Shown here one piece after another: positions 44,363 to 54,224 of a stretch of 64,000 nt of DNA. The translations under genes and the position numbers were made by a program. The notes under the pieces were generated by a model. That model was not told the DNA's origin. It ran no database searches and was given only the letters and a program-made list of their open reading frames with translations. Where the stretch lies: assembly GCF_001422245.1 (NCBI RefSeq), contig NZ_LMMM01000017.1, positions 129,541 to 193,540 of the forward strand. The letters are read 5' to 3'. The stretch is from Rhizobium sp. Leaf262. GTDB taxonomy: Bacteria; Pseudomonadota; Alphaproteobacteria; Rhizobiales; Rhizobiaceae. How positions within the stretch are numbered: position 1 is the first letter of the stretch; each line of letters opens with the position of its first letter.

Positions 44363-45415
44363 ATGGCTCAGGTCACTCTTTCCGATATCCGCAAGAGCTA
44401 TGGCTCCGTCAACGTCATCCATGGTGTCGATCTCGGCATCAACGACGGAGAGTTCGTTGTGCTGGTCGGTCCGTCCGGCTGCGGCAAGTCCACCCTGCTG
44501 CGGATGATCGCTGGGCTCGAAACCATCACCGGCGGCACGCTCGATATCGGCGGTCGCATCGTCAACGATCTCGATCCGAAGGATCGCGATATAGCGATGG
44601 TGTTCCAGAGCTACGCGCTCTATCCGCACATGACGGTGGCCACCAATATGGGCTTTTCGCTGGAGCATCGCGGCGGGAGCAAGGCCGAGATAACGGAACG
44701 GGTGAACTGGGCGGCAGGAATTCTCGGCCTCGAAGCCCTGCTAGACCGCTACCCGCGCCAACTGTCCGGCGGACAGCGCCAGCGTGTGGCGATGGGGAGG
44801 GCGATCGTTCGCAATCCGCAGGTCTTTCTCTTCGATGAGCCGCTGTCGAATCTCGACGCCAAACTGCGCGTGGTCATGCGCGGCGAGATCAAGTCGCTAC
44901 ACCAGAAGCTGAAGACCACGACCGTCTACGTGACCCACGACCAGGTCGAGGCGATGACCATGGCCGACCGCATCGTCGTCCTCAACGGCGGAAGGGTGGA
45001 GCAGATCGGCGCACCGCTCGATCTCTACGATCGCCCCGCCAACCGTTTCGTTGCCGGCTTCATCGGCTCGCCTTCAATGAATTTCCTCGAAGGAACGATA
45101 ACCTCGCATGGCTTTGCCACGGCCGGTGCTACCCTGCCATTGCCGGATTCGGCCCAAAGCCACGTCGGCCGCCCGGTAATCTTCGGCATCCGGCCCGAAC
45201 ATCTCCAGCTGGATCCGGCTGGAGTCCCGGCCGAGGTATTGCTTGTCGAGCCCATGGGCGCCGAGACGCAGGTCACGATGACGCTTGGCAACACTCAGGT
45301 CATCGGCGTGTTTCGCGAGCGTGTCGCGCTGTCGCCGGGTTCCGTCATCACCTTGATGCCAGATGCTGCGGCCATCCATCTGTTCGATGCGGATGGCGGC
45401 CAGCGGCTCGAATAG
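44363..45415 (+). CDS. Sugar ABC transporter ATP-binding protein (UgpC/MsmK type)
   Basis: A protein of 350 residues: Walker [22 protein letters not shown], signature [17 protein letters not shown], Walker [16 protein letters not shown], switch [14 protein letters not shown], and a C-terminal OB-fold domain starting near [12 protein letters not shown]. It powers this CUT1 importer and is the last gene of the LacI-controlled cassette. Confidence 0.93.
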   Translation: MAQVTLSDIRKSYGSVNVIHGVDLGINDGEFVVLVGPSGCGKSTLLRMIAGLETITGGTLDIGGRIVNDLDPKDRDIAMVFQSYALYPHMTVATNMGFSLEHRGGSKAEITERVNWAAGILGLEALLDRYPRQLSGGQRQRVAMGRAIVRNPQVFLFDEPLSNLDAKLRVVMRGEIKSLHQKLKTTTVYVTHDQVEAMTMADRIVVLNGGRVEQIGAPLDLYDRPANRFVAGFIGSPSMNFLEGTITSHGFATAGATLPLPDSAQSHVGRPVIFGIRPEHLQLDPAGVPAEVLLVEPMGAETQVTMTLGNTQVIGVFRERVALSPGSVITLMPDAAAIHLFDADGGQRLE

Positions 45416-45807
45416 GTCAGCGGACATAACGACAATTGAGAGATGGACAACAGTCTGAGTTCACATGCGCGAACAAGGGTGACGCGGGCAGAAATCGCAC
45501 TTCAAGGCAGAGCCGCGCCTTTTGACCTTGCCCCGCAGGACTAATTCATTTCGAAGTAAGTTCGTGCGCATTGAGAGGACCAGAAAATTAAGCGTAACCC
45601 TTTCACGGTCCAACAGATATCGGCACAATGACGGAACACGAGGCAGGCACGCGCGTCTCTGTGTCACGCCGCTCCGCTGCAATTTTGCGGTTCTCCTGAA
45701 GTTGTCCACGGTTCTAAACCGTTCAAGAGCTTCAGTAAAGAATGTCTGCGTTTGGACCAAGGGCGACGTATGGGACGTCCGCGCTTAGGGCCGCCCACGA
45801 CGATCAA
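45416..45807. other. Convergent intergenic region, no confident gene
   Basis: A 392 bp gap between the convergent ABC and ars operons. No terminator hairpin is clear. A short frame from ATG 45742 begins with MSAFGPRAT, close to the MSAFGPKAD start that I recall from many spurious short ORFs in Rhizobiales; it overlaps the MFS gene on the other strand and is not called. Confidence 0.35.
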
Positions 45808-46995
45808 TCACCCTTGTCGTTGAAAACGAAGCAGGCTTGTGAAGGTGACAACGGCCAGCAGTGCCAAGACAATAATCCCGCCAATCGAGAAAAGGATCCC
45901 GAACCACTCCATCGTGAGGGCTAGCACGAAGGGCGCTAGTGCCGAAGCGACCAGGCGGGCCGCCATCATTCTACCCTGAAGTTTACCGTAGCCTTCACTG
46001 CCAAACAGCGCCAGCGGCAGGGTGCCCGACACGATGCTCAGCAAGCCATTACCCATGCCGAAGATTACGGCAAACACCATTGCACCGGGTATTGAGGGAG
46101 CACTCAGGATGAGGATAACCGCACTGACCGGTATCAGCGCCGCTGAGATCAGGGCGAGATGCAGGGCATTGAGGCGCTTGCCGAACACCATGTTGATCAG
46201 ACGGCTTGCGACCTGTGACGGGCCGAACAGCGTGCCGACGATGGCGGCACTTGCACCCAGTCCCAGTCCGGCCAACAGCGGCACCATGTGCACCAGAACG
46301 GCCGAGCCTGCGAGGTATTGCAGGGCGAAGGCCGTGGTCATGAGCAAGAACCCCGAGCGACGGTGATCCGGTGGAAGCGTGCCGATAAGCGGCTGTGGCG
46401 GCGTTGATACCGCCAGCTTGCGACTACGCGTTACTCCGGTTGCCAGCCAGGCATGCAGCGGCAGGCAGACAAGCAGATTGAGGCCTGCAAAAATCAGATA
46501 GACGTTCTGCCACGACAGGTGGGTGTGCAGGCTCGAGGTGAGGGGCCAGAACAGTGTGGAGGCGAAACCCGCGATCAGGGTCAGATATGTGATGCTGCGC
46601 TGGGCCACCGTCGGCTGAAGCTGGACCAAGAGCGCAAAGGCGGCCCCGTATTGGACGAGGTTGGCAGCAACCTCGACTCCAATCAGGGCGGCGACATACG
46701 TTGCTTTGCCCGGCGCATAAGCACAGGCGATCAGTGCTGCGGCAGCCACGGCGGAGCCAATGCTCATCACCACGCCTGCGCCGACGCGGTCAATGAGGCT
46801 GCCGAGCCACGGCGCGGTGAAGCCGCCGATCAGCAGGGCAACTGAAAGTGCGCCGAAGACCCATTCCTGCGACCAGCCGAGGCTTGCACCCATGTCCGGT
46901 GCCAGGATGCTGAAGCTGTAATAGAGGGTGCCGTAACCGACGATCTGTGTGACACCCAGTGCCAGGATGGCCGCGATTGGAAATCTCGCGGTCAT
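45808..46995 (-). CDS. MFS transporter, candidate arsenite efflux protein of the ars operon
   Basis: A protein of 395 residues with about 12 hydrophobic segments. [11 protein letters not shown] is an MFS A-like loop between helices 2 and 3. I start at ATG 46995, four bases inside arsH. As the last gene of an ars operon on the minus strand it resembles in position the ArsK-type MFS exporter described in Agrobacterium, which moves trivalent arsenicals and antimonite. That identity is inferred from context, not from a diagnostic motif. It overlaps arsH by four bases. Confidence 0.75.
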   Translation of the reverse strand: MTARFPIAAILALGVTQIVGYGTLYYSFSILAPDMGASLGWSQEWVFGALSVALLIGGFTAPWLGSLIDRVGAGVVMSIGSAVAAAALIACAYAPGKATYVAALIGVEVAANLVQYGAAFALLVQLQPTVAQRSITYLTLIAGFASTLFWPLTSSLHTHLSWQNVYLIFAGLNLLVCLPLHAWLATGVTRSRKLAVSTPPQPLIGTLPPDHRRSGFLLMTTAFALQYLAGSAVLVHMVPLLAGLGLGASAAIVGTLFGPSQVASRLINMVFGKRLNALHLALISAALIPVSAVILILSAPSIPGAMVFAVIFGMGNGLLSIVSGTLPLALFGSEGYGKLQGRMMAARLVASALAPFVLALTMEWFGILFSIGGIIVLALLAVVTFTSLLRFQRQG

Positions 46996-47717
46996 ATGGA
47001 CTTGAGGCTCACGCGCTGCTCCAGCTTTTCGGCGTCTTCCTTCCGTTCGCTGTAGCGATCGGTGAGATAGCCGGATGCGTCCCGTGTCAGCCAAGTGAAC
47101 TTGACCAGCTCCTCGCAGACGTCGACGACCCGGTCGTAATAGAACGAGGGCTTCATGCGGCCGTCCGCGTCAAACTCCTGGAAGGCCTTCGCAACCGAGG
47201 ACTGGTTGGGGATGGTGATCATCCGCATCCAGCGACCAAGCACGCGCAGGTGGTTCACCGTGTTGAACGACTGCGAACCACCGGACACCTGCATCACCGC
47301 AAGCGTCTTGCCCTGCGTCGGTCGGATCGAGCCCACGGCCAGCGGAATCCAGTCGATTTGCGCCTTCATGATGCCGGTCATCGCGCCGTGACGCTCCGGC
47401 GAGATCCACACCTGGCCTTCCGACCACTGGGTGAGGTCGCGCAGTTCTTGGACCTTGGGGTGGGTAACCGGTGCGGCATCAGGCAGCGGCAGGTCTGTGG
47501 GATCGAAGATCTTCACCTCACAGCCCAGTTCCTCCAGAAGCCTGCCTGTCTCGAACGCCAGCAGGCGACTGTACGATACCGTGCGCAGCGAGCCGTAAAG
47601 GATCAGGATGCGCGGCTTGTGGGTCGAAAATGCCGGCCGCAGCGCGTCGAGGTCCGGCTGGCGCAGGTGGTCACGGTCGAGAGCAGGCAAATCATCCAAT
47701 GCGCTTACCCTCCGCAT
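46992..47717 (-). CDS. arsH: ArsH, NADPH-dependent FMN reductase/organoarsenical oxidase
   Basis: About 241 residues. The flavodoxin-like core shows [19 protein letters not shown] (FMN phosphate loop), [20 protein letters not shown] and [17 protein letters not shown], all highly characteristic of ArsH. It oxidises trivalent methylated or aromatic arsenicals and also works as a flavin reductase. Start uncertain: ATG 47717 is used; TTG 47699 with GGAGGG eight bases before it, and an upstream start at 47735, are alternatives. All overlap the arsC end. Confidence 0.9.
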   Translation of the reverse strand: MRRVSALDDLPALDRDHLRQPDLDALRPAFSTHKPRILILYGSLRTVSYSRLLAFETGRLLEELGCEVKIFDPTDLPLPDAAPVTHPKVQELRDLTQWSEGQVWISPERHGAMTGIMKAQIDWIPLAVGSIRPTQGKTLAVMQVSGGSQSFNTVNHLRVLGRWMRMITIPNQSSVAKAFQEFDADGRMKPSFYYDRVVDVCEELVKFTWLTRDASGYLTDRYSERKEDAEKLEQRVSLKSI

Positions 47718-48114
47718 CGAGGACCTGCTCGCCATCTTCCTTGATGAAGGGACCCTTGTGCGTCTCCGGCAGGATGTCGAGGACGACCTCGGAAGGGCGC
47801 GACAGCCGCGTGCCTATTGGTGTCACTACGATCGGGCGGTTGATCAGGATCGGGTCTTTCAGCATGGCGTCGAGCAACTGGTCGTCGGAAAGATTCGGGT
47901 TGTCGAGGCCAAGCTCGGCATAGGGCGTGCCCTTATCGCGTATGGCTTCACGCACCGTGAGGCCTGCGTCAGCAATCATCTTTTGAAGCTGTTTACGGCC
48001 CGGCGGAGAGGTCAGGTACTCGACAACGGTCGGCTCGATGCCCGCGTTACGGATCATCTCCAAGGTGTTGCGCGACGTGCCGCAAGCGAGGTTGTGGTAG
48101 ATGGTGACATCCAT
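47692..48114 (-). CDS. arsC: Glutaredoxin-coupled arsenate reductase ArsC
   Basis: A protein of 140 residues of the E. coli plasmid type. [19 protein letters not shown] places the catalytic Cys at position 11, and Arg residues in [17 protein letters not shown] complete the active site. It reduces arsenate to arsenite using glutathione and glutaredoxin. A second unrelated arsenate reductase lies upstream in the same operon. Confidence 0.93.
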   Translation of the reverse strand: MDVTIYHNLACGTSRNTLEMIRNAGIEPTVVEYLTSPPGRKQLQKMIADAGLTVREAIRDKGTPYAELGLDNPNLSDDQLLDAMLKDPILINRPIVVTPIGTRLSRPSEVVLDILPETHKGPFIKEDGEQVLDAEGKRIG

Positions 48115-48118
48115 GATC

Positions 48119-49159
48119 TCAGGCCTTTCTGATGGAGGCGGCGTTGGTCCGGACGGCAGCGCCGCGCTCGTACCAGCCCTTGCTGCGGTTGACGATCCAC
48201 ACTACCGACAGCATCACTGGCACCTCGACAAGGACGCCGACGACAGTGGCCAGCGCGGCACCGGAGGTGAACCCGAACAGGCTGATGGCGGCCGCCACCG
48301 CCAGTTCGAAGAAGTTCGAGGCACCGATAAGGGCCGAGGGACCGGCCACGCAATGCTCCTCGCCGCTCACGCGGTTCAATATGTAGGCGAGGCTAGAGTT
48401 GAAGTAGACCTGGATCAGGATGGGTACGGCGAGAAGCGCGATGACCATCGGTTGCGCAATGATTTGCTCACCCTGGAAGCCGAACAGCAGCACGAGCGTG
48501 GTCAGCAAAGCGACCAGCGAGACCGGCTGCAGGCGACCAGCCATGCGTTCGACATCCGTGCTCCGGCGCAATAGCTGCGCCGCGATCACGGGCAGAACGA
48601 TATAGAGCAGCACAGAAAGAATGAGCGTATCCCACGGCACGGTGATGGCGGAAAGTCCCAACAGGAGGGCTACGATTGGCGCAAACGCCACCACCATGAT
48701 CGCGTCGTTGAGCGCCACCTGGCTCAGCGTGAAGTGCGGTTCGCCCCTGGTGAGGTTGGACCAGACGAACACCATGGCCGTGCAGGGTGCCGCCGCAAGG
48801 ATGATCAGGCCTGCGATATAGCTGTCGATCTGCGCTTCAGGCAGGTACGGCCGGAACAACCAGCCAATGAACAGCCAGCCGAGCAGCGCCATGGAGAACG
48901 GCTTAACCGCCCAGTTGATGAACAGGGTGACGCCGATACCGCGCCAGTAGCGACCGACCTGCGCCAGAGAGGCAAAGTCGATCTTCAGCAGCATGGGGAT
49001 GATCATCAGCCAGATCAGCACGGCGACCGGTAGGTTGACCTTGGCGACTTCCACCGCACCGATGGCCTGGAACACGTTCGGCATCAGGTGCCCGAGCCCA
49101 ATTCCGACAACGATGCACAGGGCGACCCAGACGGTTAGGTAACGCTCGAATGTGGACAT
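48119..49159 (-). CDS. acr3: ACR3-family arsenite efflux transporter
   Basis: A protein of 346 residues with about ten membrane helices. The conserved Cys is at 126 in LAAAPCTAMVFVWSNL, and GASNFFELAVAAAISLFG carries the essential Glu of a later helix. It exports arsenite driven by the proton gradient and is not related to ArsB. Its ATG shares a base with the stop of the preceding arsenate reductase gene, and it lies four bases ahead of the next one. Confidence 0.95.
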   Translation of the reverse strand: MSTFERYLTVWVALCIVVGIGLGHLMPNVFQAIGAVEVAKVNLPVAVLIWLMIIPMLLKIDFASLAQVGRYWRGIGVTLFINWAVKPFSMALLGWLFIGWLFRPYLPEAQIDSYIAGLIILAAAPCTAMVFVWSNLTRGEPHFTLSQVALNDAIMVVAFAPIVALLLGLSAITVPWDTLILSVLLYIVLPVIAAQLLRRSTDVERMAGRLQPVSLVALLTTLVLLFGFQGEQIIAQPMVIALLAVPILIQVYFNSSLAYILNRVSGEEHCVAGPSALIGASNFFELAVAAAISLFGFTSGAALATVVGVLVEVPVMLSVVWIVNRSKGWYERGAAVRTNAASIRKA

Positions 49160-49689
49160 CAGGCGGCCTGCCCCTGCGGGCGGGTGCTGCCTTCAAGCCC
49201 GCCGATCTCGCGCAGGCGGGTTTCCAGCGCCAGCTTGTCGATCGACATCAGTGGCAGACTGAGAAACGCGGAGATTCGGTTTTTGAGGAAGCGCGCGGCC
49301 TTGGAGAATGCTTGGCCCTTCTCGATCTCTGTGCCTTCAACGGCGGCCGGGTCCTCGACACCCCAGTGGGCTGTCACCGGGTGGCCAAGCCACACAGGGC
49401 AGGCTTCGCCAGCGGCGTTGTCGCAGACCGTGACAATGAAATCCATCTGCGGGGCTTCGAGTTCGGCGAACTCATCCCAGGTCTTTGAGCGAAAGCTGGT
49501 GGACTCGTAACCGAGGGCGCGCAGCGTATCGAGGGCCAGCGGATGCACTTGCCCCTTGGGTTGGCTACCCGCCGAATAGGCCTTGAAGCGCCCCTTTCCT
49601 TCGCCGTTGAGGATGGACTCGGCAAGGATCGAGCGGGCAGAATTGCCAGTACACAGAAACAGGACGTTGTAAACGCGGTCGACGGTCAT
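49159..49689 (-). CDS. arsC: Thioredoxin-type arsenate reductase (LMW phosphatase fold)
   Basis: A protein of 176 residues. The P-loop LFLCTGNSARSILAE holds the CX5R motif (Cys13, Arg19); later VTVCDNAAGEACPVW contains the redox cysteines and HWGVEDPA the catalytic Asp. This is the thioredoxin-coupled or LMW-phosphatase class. The start at ATG 49689 overlaps arsR by four bases; the C-terminal extension of about 35 residues is longer than in the minimal members. Confidence 0.92.
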   Translation of the reverse strand: MTVDRVYNVLFLCTGNSARSILAESILNGEGKGRFKAYSAGSQPKGQVHPLALDTLRALGYESTSFRSKTWDEFAELEAPQMDFIVTVCDNAAGEACPVWLGHPVTAHWGVEDPAAVEGTEIEKGQAFSKAARFLKNRISAFLSLPLMSIDKLALETRLREIGGLEGSTRPQGQAA

Positions 49690-50045
49690 TGCCGGTTCTC
49701 CGGAGCGGACGGTTCGCAGCAGGGGGTAAGAGCGGTGATCAAGGGCGTACAAAGTTCGGCGCTGCCGCCGCAACAATCCTTGACCAGGTAGAGGGTCAGG
49801 TCGCGCAGCGCATCGATCTCGGCGCGGTAGATGATCGAGCGGCTGTGGCGCTCGCCTTTGATCAGACCGGCGCGCGACAGGATCGCAAGGTGGGCTGACA
49901 TGGTGTTCTGTGGCACATCGAGCAGGCGGGCGAGTTCACCGGCGGGCACGCCCTCCGGTTCGTGACGGACCAGCAGTCGGAAGGTGTCCAGACGGGTGGA
50001 TTGGGCAAGGGCGGCAAGCGCCGCAATAGCATTATCTGATTCCAT
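49686..50045 (-). CDS. arsR: ArsR-family arsenite-responsive repressor
   Basis: A protein of 119 residues with the ArsR/SmtB winged HTH (LLDVPQNTMSAHLAILSRAG, then LIKGERHSRSIIYR). The metal site is not in the recognition helix but near the C terminus: Cys91, Cys92 and Cys99 in KDCCGGSAELC, an arrangement resembling the Acidithiobacillus ArsR type. It should release the operon promoter when arsenite binds. It is the first gene of the six-gene ars operon. Confidence 0.93.
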   Translation of the reverse strand: MESDNAIAALAALAQSTRLDTFRLLVRHEPEGVPAGELARLLDVPQNTMSAHLAILSRAGLIKGERHSRSIIYRAEIDALRDLTLYLVKDCCGGSAELCTPLITALTPCCEPSAPENRQ

Positions 50046-50079
50046 GCATCCAGATTATTGGATATATGACTATTGTCAA
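50043..50079 (-). promoter_or_regulatory. ars operon promoter with near-zero leader
   Basis: On the minus strand TTGACA (50079-50074) and TAATCT (50057-50052) are 16 bases apart. Only six bases separate the -10 from the arsR ATG, so transcription should begin at or very near the start codon, giving a leaderless mRNA. ATCC and GGAT flank the -10 as a small dyad, a possible ArsR site. Confidence 0.6.
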
Positions 50080-50355
50080 GCATCTCGAGCTCTTTAGCGC
50101 CACCTCTCGCCTGGCGCATCTGACATGCTTCGAGTGGATGGCCGCAGCAGGTGATATTCCGTTTGAATTTGACAACTTCAACATTGGGTAGCGCACCCCG
50201 CCGTAACGAAGCGACGGTGTGTAGGCCAACCACTCGGTTCGTCATTCAGCGCGTCAGTTTCTCATGACAGATGAAAACCATCGAGATGATTTGATTGCTC
50301 TCATCATCTGATGCAATTATTGCAGAATACCAAAGTCGATTCCAATGAGGTCTAA
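50046..50355. promoter_or_regulatory. arsR/LacI divergent intergenic region with a small dyad
   Basis: The right end, ahead of the LacI gene, holds the palindrome GCAAT-T-ATTGC at 50313-50323, a possible operator of that regulator. GAGG precedes the ATG at 50356. The rest shows nothing further. Confidence 0.45.
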
Positions 50356-51384
50356 ATGAAACGTCCGACAATATCAGATGTTGCCAAAGCCGCTGGTGTC
50401 AGCGTCGCAACAGTTGATCGCGTCTTGAATGGTCGCTTGCCTGTTCGCGAAGAGACATCAAAGAAAGTGTTCGCTGCGGCGGAGCGTCTGAGCTTTCATG
50501 CGACCAACATAATTAGGCAAAGGATGCTCGCTGATCTGCCAGTGTATTCCTTCGGTATTATTTTGCGGAAGGAAAGGCAGGAGTTCTATCAATCTTTTGC
50601 CTCTGAACTTCAACTCGCCGCCGCAGCGGTCAAGGATCGCCACATCCAACTCAATATACAATATCTCAAAACGGGCGAGCCAAATGAACTTTCGGAGATG
50701 ATGCTGGGTCTATCGGGAAAAATATCTGCTATCGCAGCAACCGGTCCTGACCATCACGACGTTACCGCTGCTGTTTCGGCCTTAAGATCCAAAGGTATTC
50801 CCACATTTTCTTTGTTGACGGATCTCGCCCAAGGAGTTCGAGAAGCCTATTTAGGAACAAACAATATGAAAGTCGGCCGCAGTGCCGCATGGATGATATC
50901 GAAACTTTCGCCGAACCCCGGCAAAGTTCTACTGTTTCTGGGAGGTCACCGTTTTCACGGGCATTCTCTAAGAGAAATGGGGTTTCGGGCTTACATGCGT
51001 GAATTTGCCCCGGATTTTCAGGTGTTGGACGCACTTATCAATCTAGAGACGCGACAACTCACCTACGAGATGATGATGGATACGCTTTCACGTCATCCTG
51101 ATCTCGTCGGAGTTTATTGCATTGGCGGCGGTATGGAAGGTATTATTGAAGCACTCAATCAAAGTCCGCGGTCCGACCAGATAGCGTGTTTGGTCAATGA
51201 GCTGACCCCGCAATCAAGGCAAGCCTTGCTTGAGCGCAGGATTTCCGGTGTTTTCCAAACTCCGCTGCGCGAATTATGCAGTGATTTGATCTCCACTATG
51301 ATCCACACAATCGAACACGGTATGGCTGAAAGCCCAGGACAGAGATTTTTCCCCGCTCATTTGTGGGTTCCTGAAAGCCTATGA
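50356..51384 (+). CDS. LacI-family transcriptional regulator of the inositol-type locus
   Basis: A protein of 342 residues. The HTH TISDVAKAAGVSVATVDRVLN and hinge region ATNIIRQRMLADLPVYSFG are typical, and the sensor domain resembles periplasmic sugar-binding proteins. The HTH ends TVDRVLNGRLPVREETSKKV, the pattern seen in LacI relatives that govern inositol-type ABC importers. It is followed by a CUT2 importer and iol genes on the same strand. It is unlike the RpiR-type IolR common in rhizobia. Confidence 0.9.
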   Translation: MKRPTISDVAKAAGVSVATVDRVLNGRLPVREETSKKVFAAAERLSFHATNIIRQRMLADLPVYSFGIILRKERQEFYQSFASELQLAAAAVKDRHIQLNIQYLKTGEPNELSEMMLGLSGKISAIAATGPDHHDVTAAVSALRSKGIPTFSLLTDLAQGVREAYLGTNNMKVGRSAAWMISKLSPNPGKVLLFLGGHRFHGHSLREMGFRAYMREFAPDFQVLDALINLETRQLTYEMMMDTLSRHPDLVGVYCIGGGMEGIIEALNQSPRSDQIACLVNELTPQSRQALLERRISGVFQTPLRELCSDLISTMIHTIEHGMAESPGQRFFPAHLWVPESL

Positions 51385-51389
51385 TAGTT

Positions 51390-51404
51390 TGATAGATAAT
51401 ATCA
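51390..51404. promoter_or_regulatory. TGATA-N5-TATCA dyad after the LacI gene
   Basis: TGATA at 51390-51394 and TATCA at 51400-51404 form a perfect five-base-arm dyad just after the LacI stop and 245 bp before the importer start, so it could be a regulator site for the importer promoter. No open frame is supported in 51385-51648. Confidence 0.35.
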
Positions 51405-51648
51405 GGCATTATTGGTCTATTTCTATCATGGCTGAAAGGTAAAGTCGTTACGGAACGGTTGACCATATCCTCTCTCTCAGACAATTGTGCCTTGCGACGG
51501 TGGAGACAGGAGGCCGTCGCCCAGAACTCAATAAGTAATGCATCGCTCTCGTTCCCGATTTCATCTGGTCCACCGGTTGAGAGGAGGATGAGTGCTGCCT
51601 TTCTGAAGAGCTATGGTGACCGTTGGTATTTTTGAGGAGGAACTTAAA

Positions 51649-52590
51649 TTGAAAAAACATCTCATGGTCGTGGCATTTGCAACACTGCTGGCGACATCTG
51701 CCTCTGCGCAAACAATTGGCGTCTCCATGGCGCTTTTCGACGATAACTTTCTCACCGTGCTGCGAAATGGCATGACGGATTACGCAAAGACAAAGCAGGG
51801 TGTTACCCTTCAGGTCGAAGATGCGCAAAACGATGTTGGGAAGCAGCTCAGCCAGGTCCAGAATTTTGTTGCCTCCGGTGTAGACGCAATCATCGTCAAC
51901 CCAGTCGACACGGATGGAACCGCTGCGATTTCGCAGGCCGCCGCCGCCGCTGGAATTCCACTGGTCTACGTCAACCGTCAGCCGGCCAACGTTGACCAGC
52001 TTCCCGAAAAGCAGGCATTCGTCGCTTCCGACGAAAAGGAATCTGGAACACTTCAAACCAAGGAAGTCTGCCGCATTCTCAAGGAAGCCGGCAAGAAAGA
52101 AGCCAAAGCCGTCGTGATGATGGGTGAACTGTCCAACCAGGCAGCGCGCATGAGAACCCAGGACATCAAGGACGTGATTGCGACGCCGGATTGCAACTTC
52201 ATCAAGATCGTCGAAGAGCAAACAGCTAACTGGTCGCGCACCCAAGGTGCCGATCTTATGACCAACTGGCTATCCGCTGGTGTTCAGTTCGATGCGGTCA
52301 TCGCCAACAACGACGAGATGGCAATTGGCGCTATCCAGTCGCTGAAAGCAGCGGGCAAGGATATGAAGTCCGTCGTCGTGGCAGGCATTGACGCGACACA
52401 GGATGCCCTCGCTTCCGTGGCTGCAGGCGATCTTGATGTGACCGTCTTCCAGAACGCTGCCGGGCAGGGCAAGGGCGCAGTGGATGCTGCGCTTAAGCTA
52501 GCAGGCGGCGAGACGATCGAGAAGAAGGGCTATGTGCCTTTCGAACTCGTCACTCCGGCAAACCTCAAGACCTACCAGGCCAAGAACTAA
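51649..52590 (+). CDS. Sugar ABC transporter substrate-binding protein (CUT2, inositol/ribose type), first
   Basis: A protein of 313 residues. I start at TTG 51649 because GAGGAGG at 51634-51640 is eight bases ahead and the signal peptide (KKHLMVVAFATLLATSASAQ) begins there. The mature protein shows QLSQVQNFVASGVDAIIVNPVD (family-4 core), GIPLVYVNRQPANVDQ and DAVIANNDEMAIGAIQSLK. It resembles inositol-binding proteins such as IbpA. A clear paralogue is encoded at 55316. Confidence 0.9.
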   Translation: MKKHLMVVAFATLLATSASAQTIGVSMALFDDNFLTVLRNGMTDYAKTKQGVTLQVEDAQNDVGKQLSQVQNFVASGVDAIIVNPVDTDGTAAISQAAAAAGIPLVYVNRQPANVDQLPEKQAFVASDEKESGTLQTKEVCRILKEAGKKEAKAVVMMGELSNQAARMRTQDIKDVIATPDCNFIKIVEEQTANWSRTQGADLMTNWLSAGVQFDAVIANNDEMAIGAIQSLKAAGKDMKSVVVAGIDATQDALASVAAGDLDVTVFQNAAGQGKGAVDAALKLAGGETIEKKGYVPFELVTPANLKTYQAKN

Positions 52591-52657
52591 AATAGCTCTG
52601 CGTAACGGAGGGAAGGCTGTGCCTTCTCTTCCTTGCCAGAGCGACGGAGGATAAGCC

Positions 52658-54196
52658 ATGGTCAGTCCCACAACAGCGGCGGCTATCAAGCAAGTGCTCG
52701 ATGCTACCGAAGCCGACGGTCTGCTTTCGATCGAAGGAATTCGCAAAGAGTTTCCAGGCGTCGTTGCACTTGATAACGTCAAGCTGCGTGTTAGACCCGG
52801 AACGGTGCATGCACTCATGGGCGAAAACGGTGCGGGCAAATCGACGCTCATGAAAATCATTGCTGGAATATACCAGCCTGACGCAGGTGAAATCCGCATT
52901 CGAGGCGTCCCGACAGTGTTGAAATCGCCTCTCGATGCGCTCGAGCAGGGGATCGCGATGATCCACCAGGAACTTCAGTTGATGAACTGGATGACCGTGG
53001 CGGAAAACATCTGGATAAGGCGAGAGCCCAAAAACCGCTTCGGTCTCATTGACCATTCAAAAATGGTAAAGATGACGGAGGAGCTTTTCGCTCGCCTGAA
53101 CATCTCGCTCGATCCGCGTTCGCAAGTGTCGGAGTTGACGGTGGCTCAAAAGCAGATGGTCGAGATTGCTCGCGCCGTCAGCTACGAGTCGTCTGTCCTC
53201 ATCATGGATGAACCGACCTCGGCCTTGACCGATCGCGAAGTACAGCATCTCTTTTCCATCATCCGCAGCTTGCGCGAGCGCGGTATTGGTATCGTTTACA
53301 TCACACACAAAATGAATGAACTCTTCGAGATTGCCGATGAGTTTACGGTTTTCCGCGATGGCAAATACGTCGGCACACATTTTTCGAAGGATGTTAACCG
53401 CGACGATATCATTCGCATGATGGTTGGCCGAGACATTACCGATATGTTCCCCAAGATCGATTGCCCTATTGGCGATGTGATCCTTGAAGTGAAGAACCTC
53501 ACGATCCCTGGCGTTTTCCACGATATTTCCCTCACGCTGAGACGAGGCGAAATACTGGGTCTGGCGGGCTTGGTGGGTTCCAAGCGATCGAACGTCGCCG
53601 AAGCCATTTTTGGTGTCACGCCCGCAAAAACGGGTGAAATCCTGATTGACGGCAAGCCGGTCAGCATCGGCAGTCCTAGCGCTGCGATGGCACAGGGACT
53701 TGCTTTCCTGACAGAGGATCGCAAGGAAACGGGTTGTTTTCTTATCCTGAATTGCCTTGAAAACATCCAGTCTGCTTTGATCACGCGTTCCCACGTGAAG
53801 GCGGGATTTGTCGACCAGTCGACGGTCACCAAGTTAGCCGAGGATATGGCGGCAACGCTTCGAGTAAAAACCCCAAACCTCTATGAGGCGGTCGAGAACC
53901 TTTCAGGCGGCAACCAGCAGAAGTTGCTGATTGCACGATGGCTGCTGACCAAGCCGCGCATCCTCATTCTCGACGAGCCGACGCGCGGCATCGATGTGGG
54001 AGCGAAAGCCGAAATACATCGACTGATCACCGGTTTGGCGGCTGAGGGGGTCGCCGTGCTTATGATCTCGTCGGAACTTCCGGAGGTCTTGGGAATGAGT
54101 GACCGGATAGTCGTCATGCATGAAGGTCGTGTTGCTGGCGTTCTCGATCGCGCCGAAGCAACTCAAGTCAAGATAATGGACCTAGCTGCGCGCTAA
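52658..54196 (+). CDS. Sugar ABC transporter ATP-binding protein (CUT2, RbsA/IatA type)
   Basis: A protein of 512 residues with two fused ATPase halves. The first has Walker [10 protein letters not shown] and Walker [16 protein letters not shown]; its signature is degenerate ([14 protein letters not shown]). The second has the modified loop [19 protein letters not shown] and a canonical signature [15 protein letters not shown] with Walker [14 protein letters not shown]. Such asymmetric halves are normal in CUT2. It drives the permease at 54225. Confidence 0.93.
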   Translation: MVSPTTAAAIKQVLDATEADGLLSIEGIRKEFPGVVALDNVKLRVRPGTVHALMGENGAGKSTLMKIIAGIYQPDAGEIRIRGVPTVLKSPLDALEQGIAMIHQELQLMNWMTVAENIWIRREPKNRFGLIDHSKMVKMTEELFARLNISLDPRSQVSELTVAQKQMVEIARAVSYESSVLIMDEPTSALTDREVQHLFSIIRSLRERGIGIVYITHKMNELFEIADEFTVFRDGKYVGTHFSKDVNRDDIIRMMVGRDITDMFPKIDCPIGDVILEVKNLTIPGVFHDISLTLRRGEILGLAGLVGSKRSNVAEAIFGVTPAKTGEILIDGKPVSIGSPSAAMAQGLAFLTEDRKETGCFLILNCLENIQSALITRSHVKAGFVDQSTVTKLAEDMAATLRVKTPNLYEAVENLSGGNQQKLLIARWLLTKPRILILDEPTRGIDVGAKAEIHRLITGLAAEGVAVLMISSELPEVLGMSDRIVVMHEGRVAGVLDRAEATQVKIMDLAAR

Positions 54197-54224
54197 TCGT
54201 GCACCGTGGGAGGAATATTGCGTT

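Noticed and set aside
45522..45924. Short plus-strand frames, including one starting MSAFGPRAT
   Set aside because: They overlap the MFS gene or lack motifs; similar short starts are, as I recall, frequent spurious calls in Rhizobiales.
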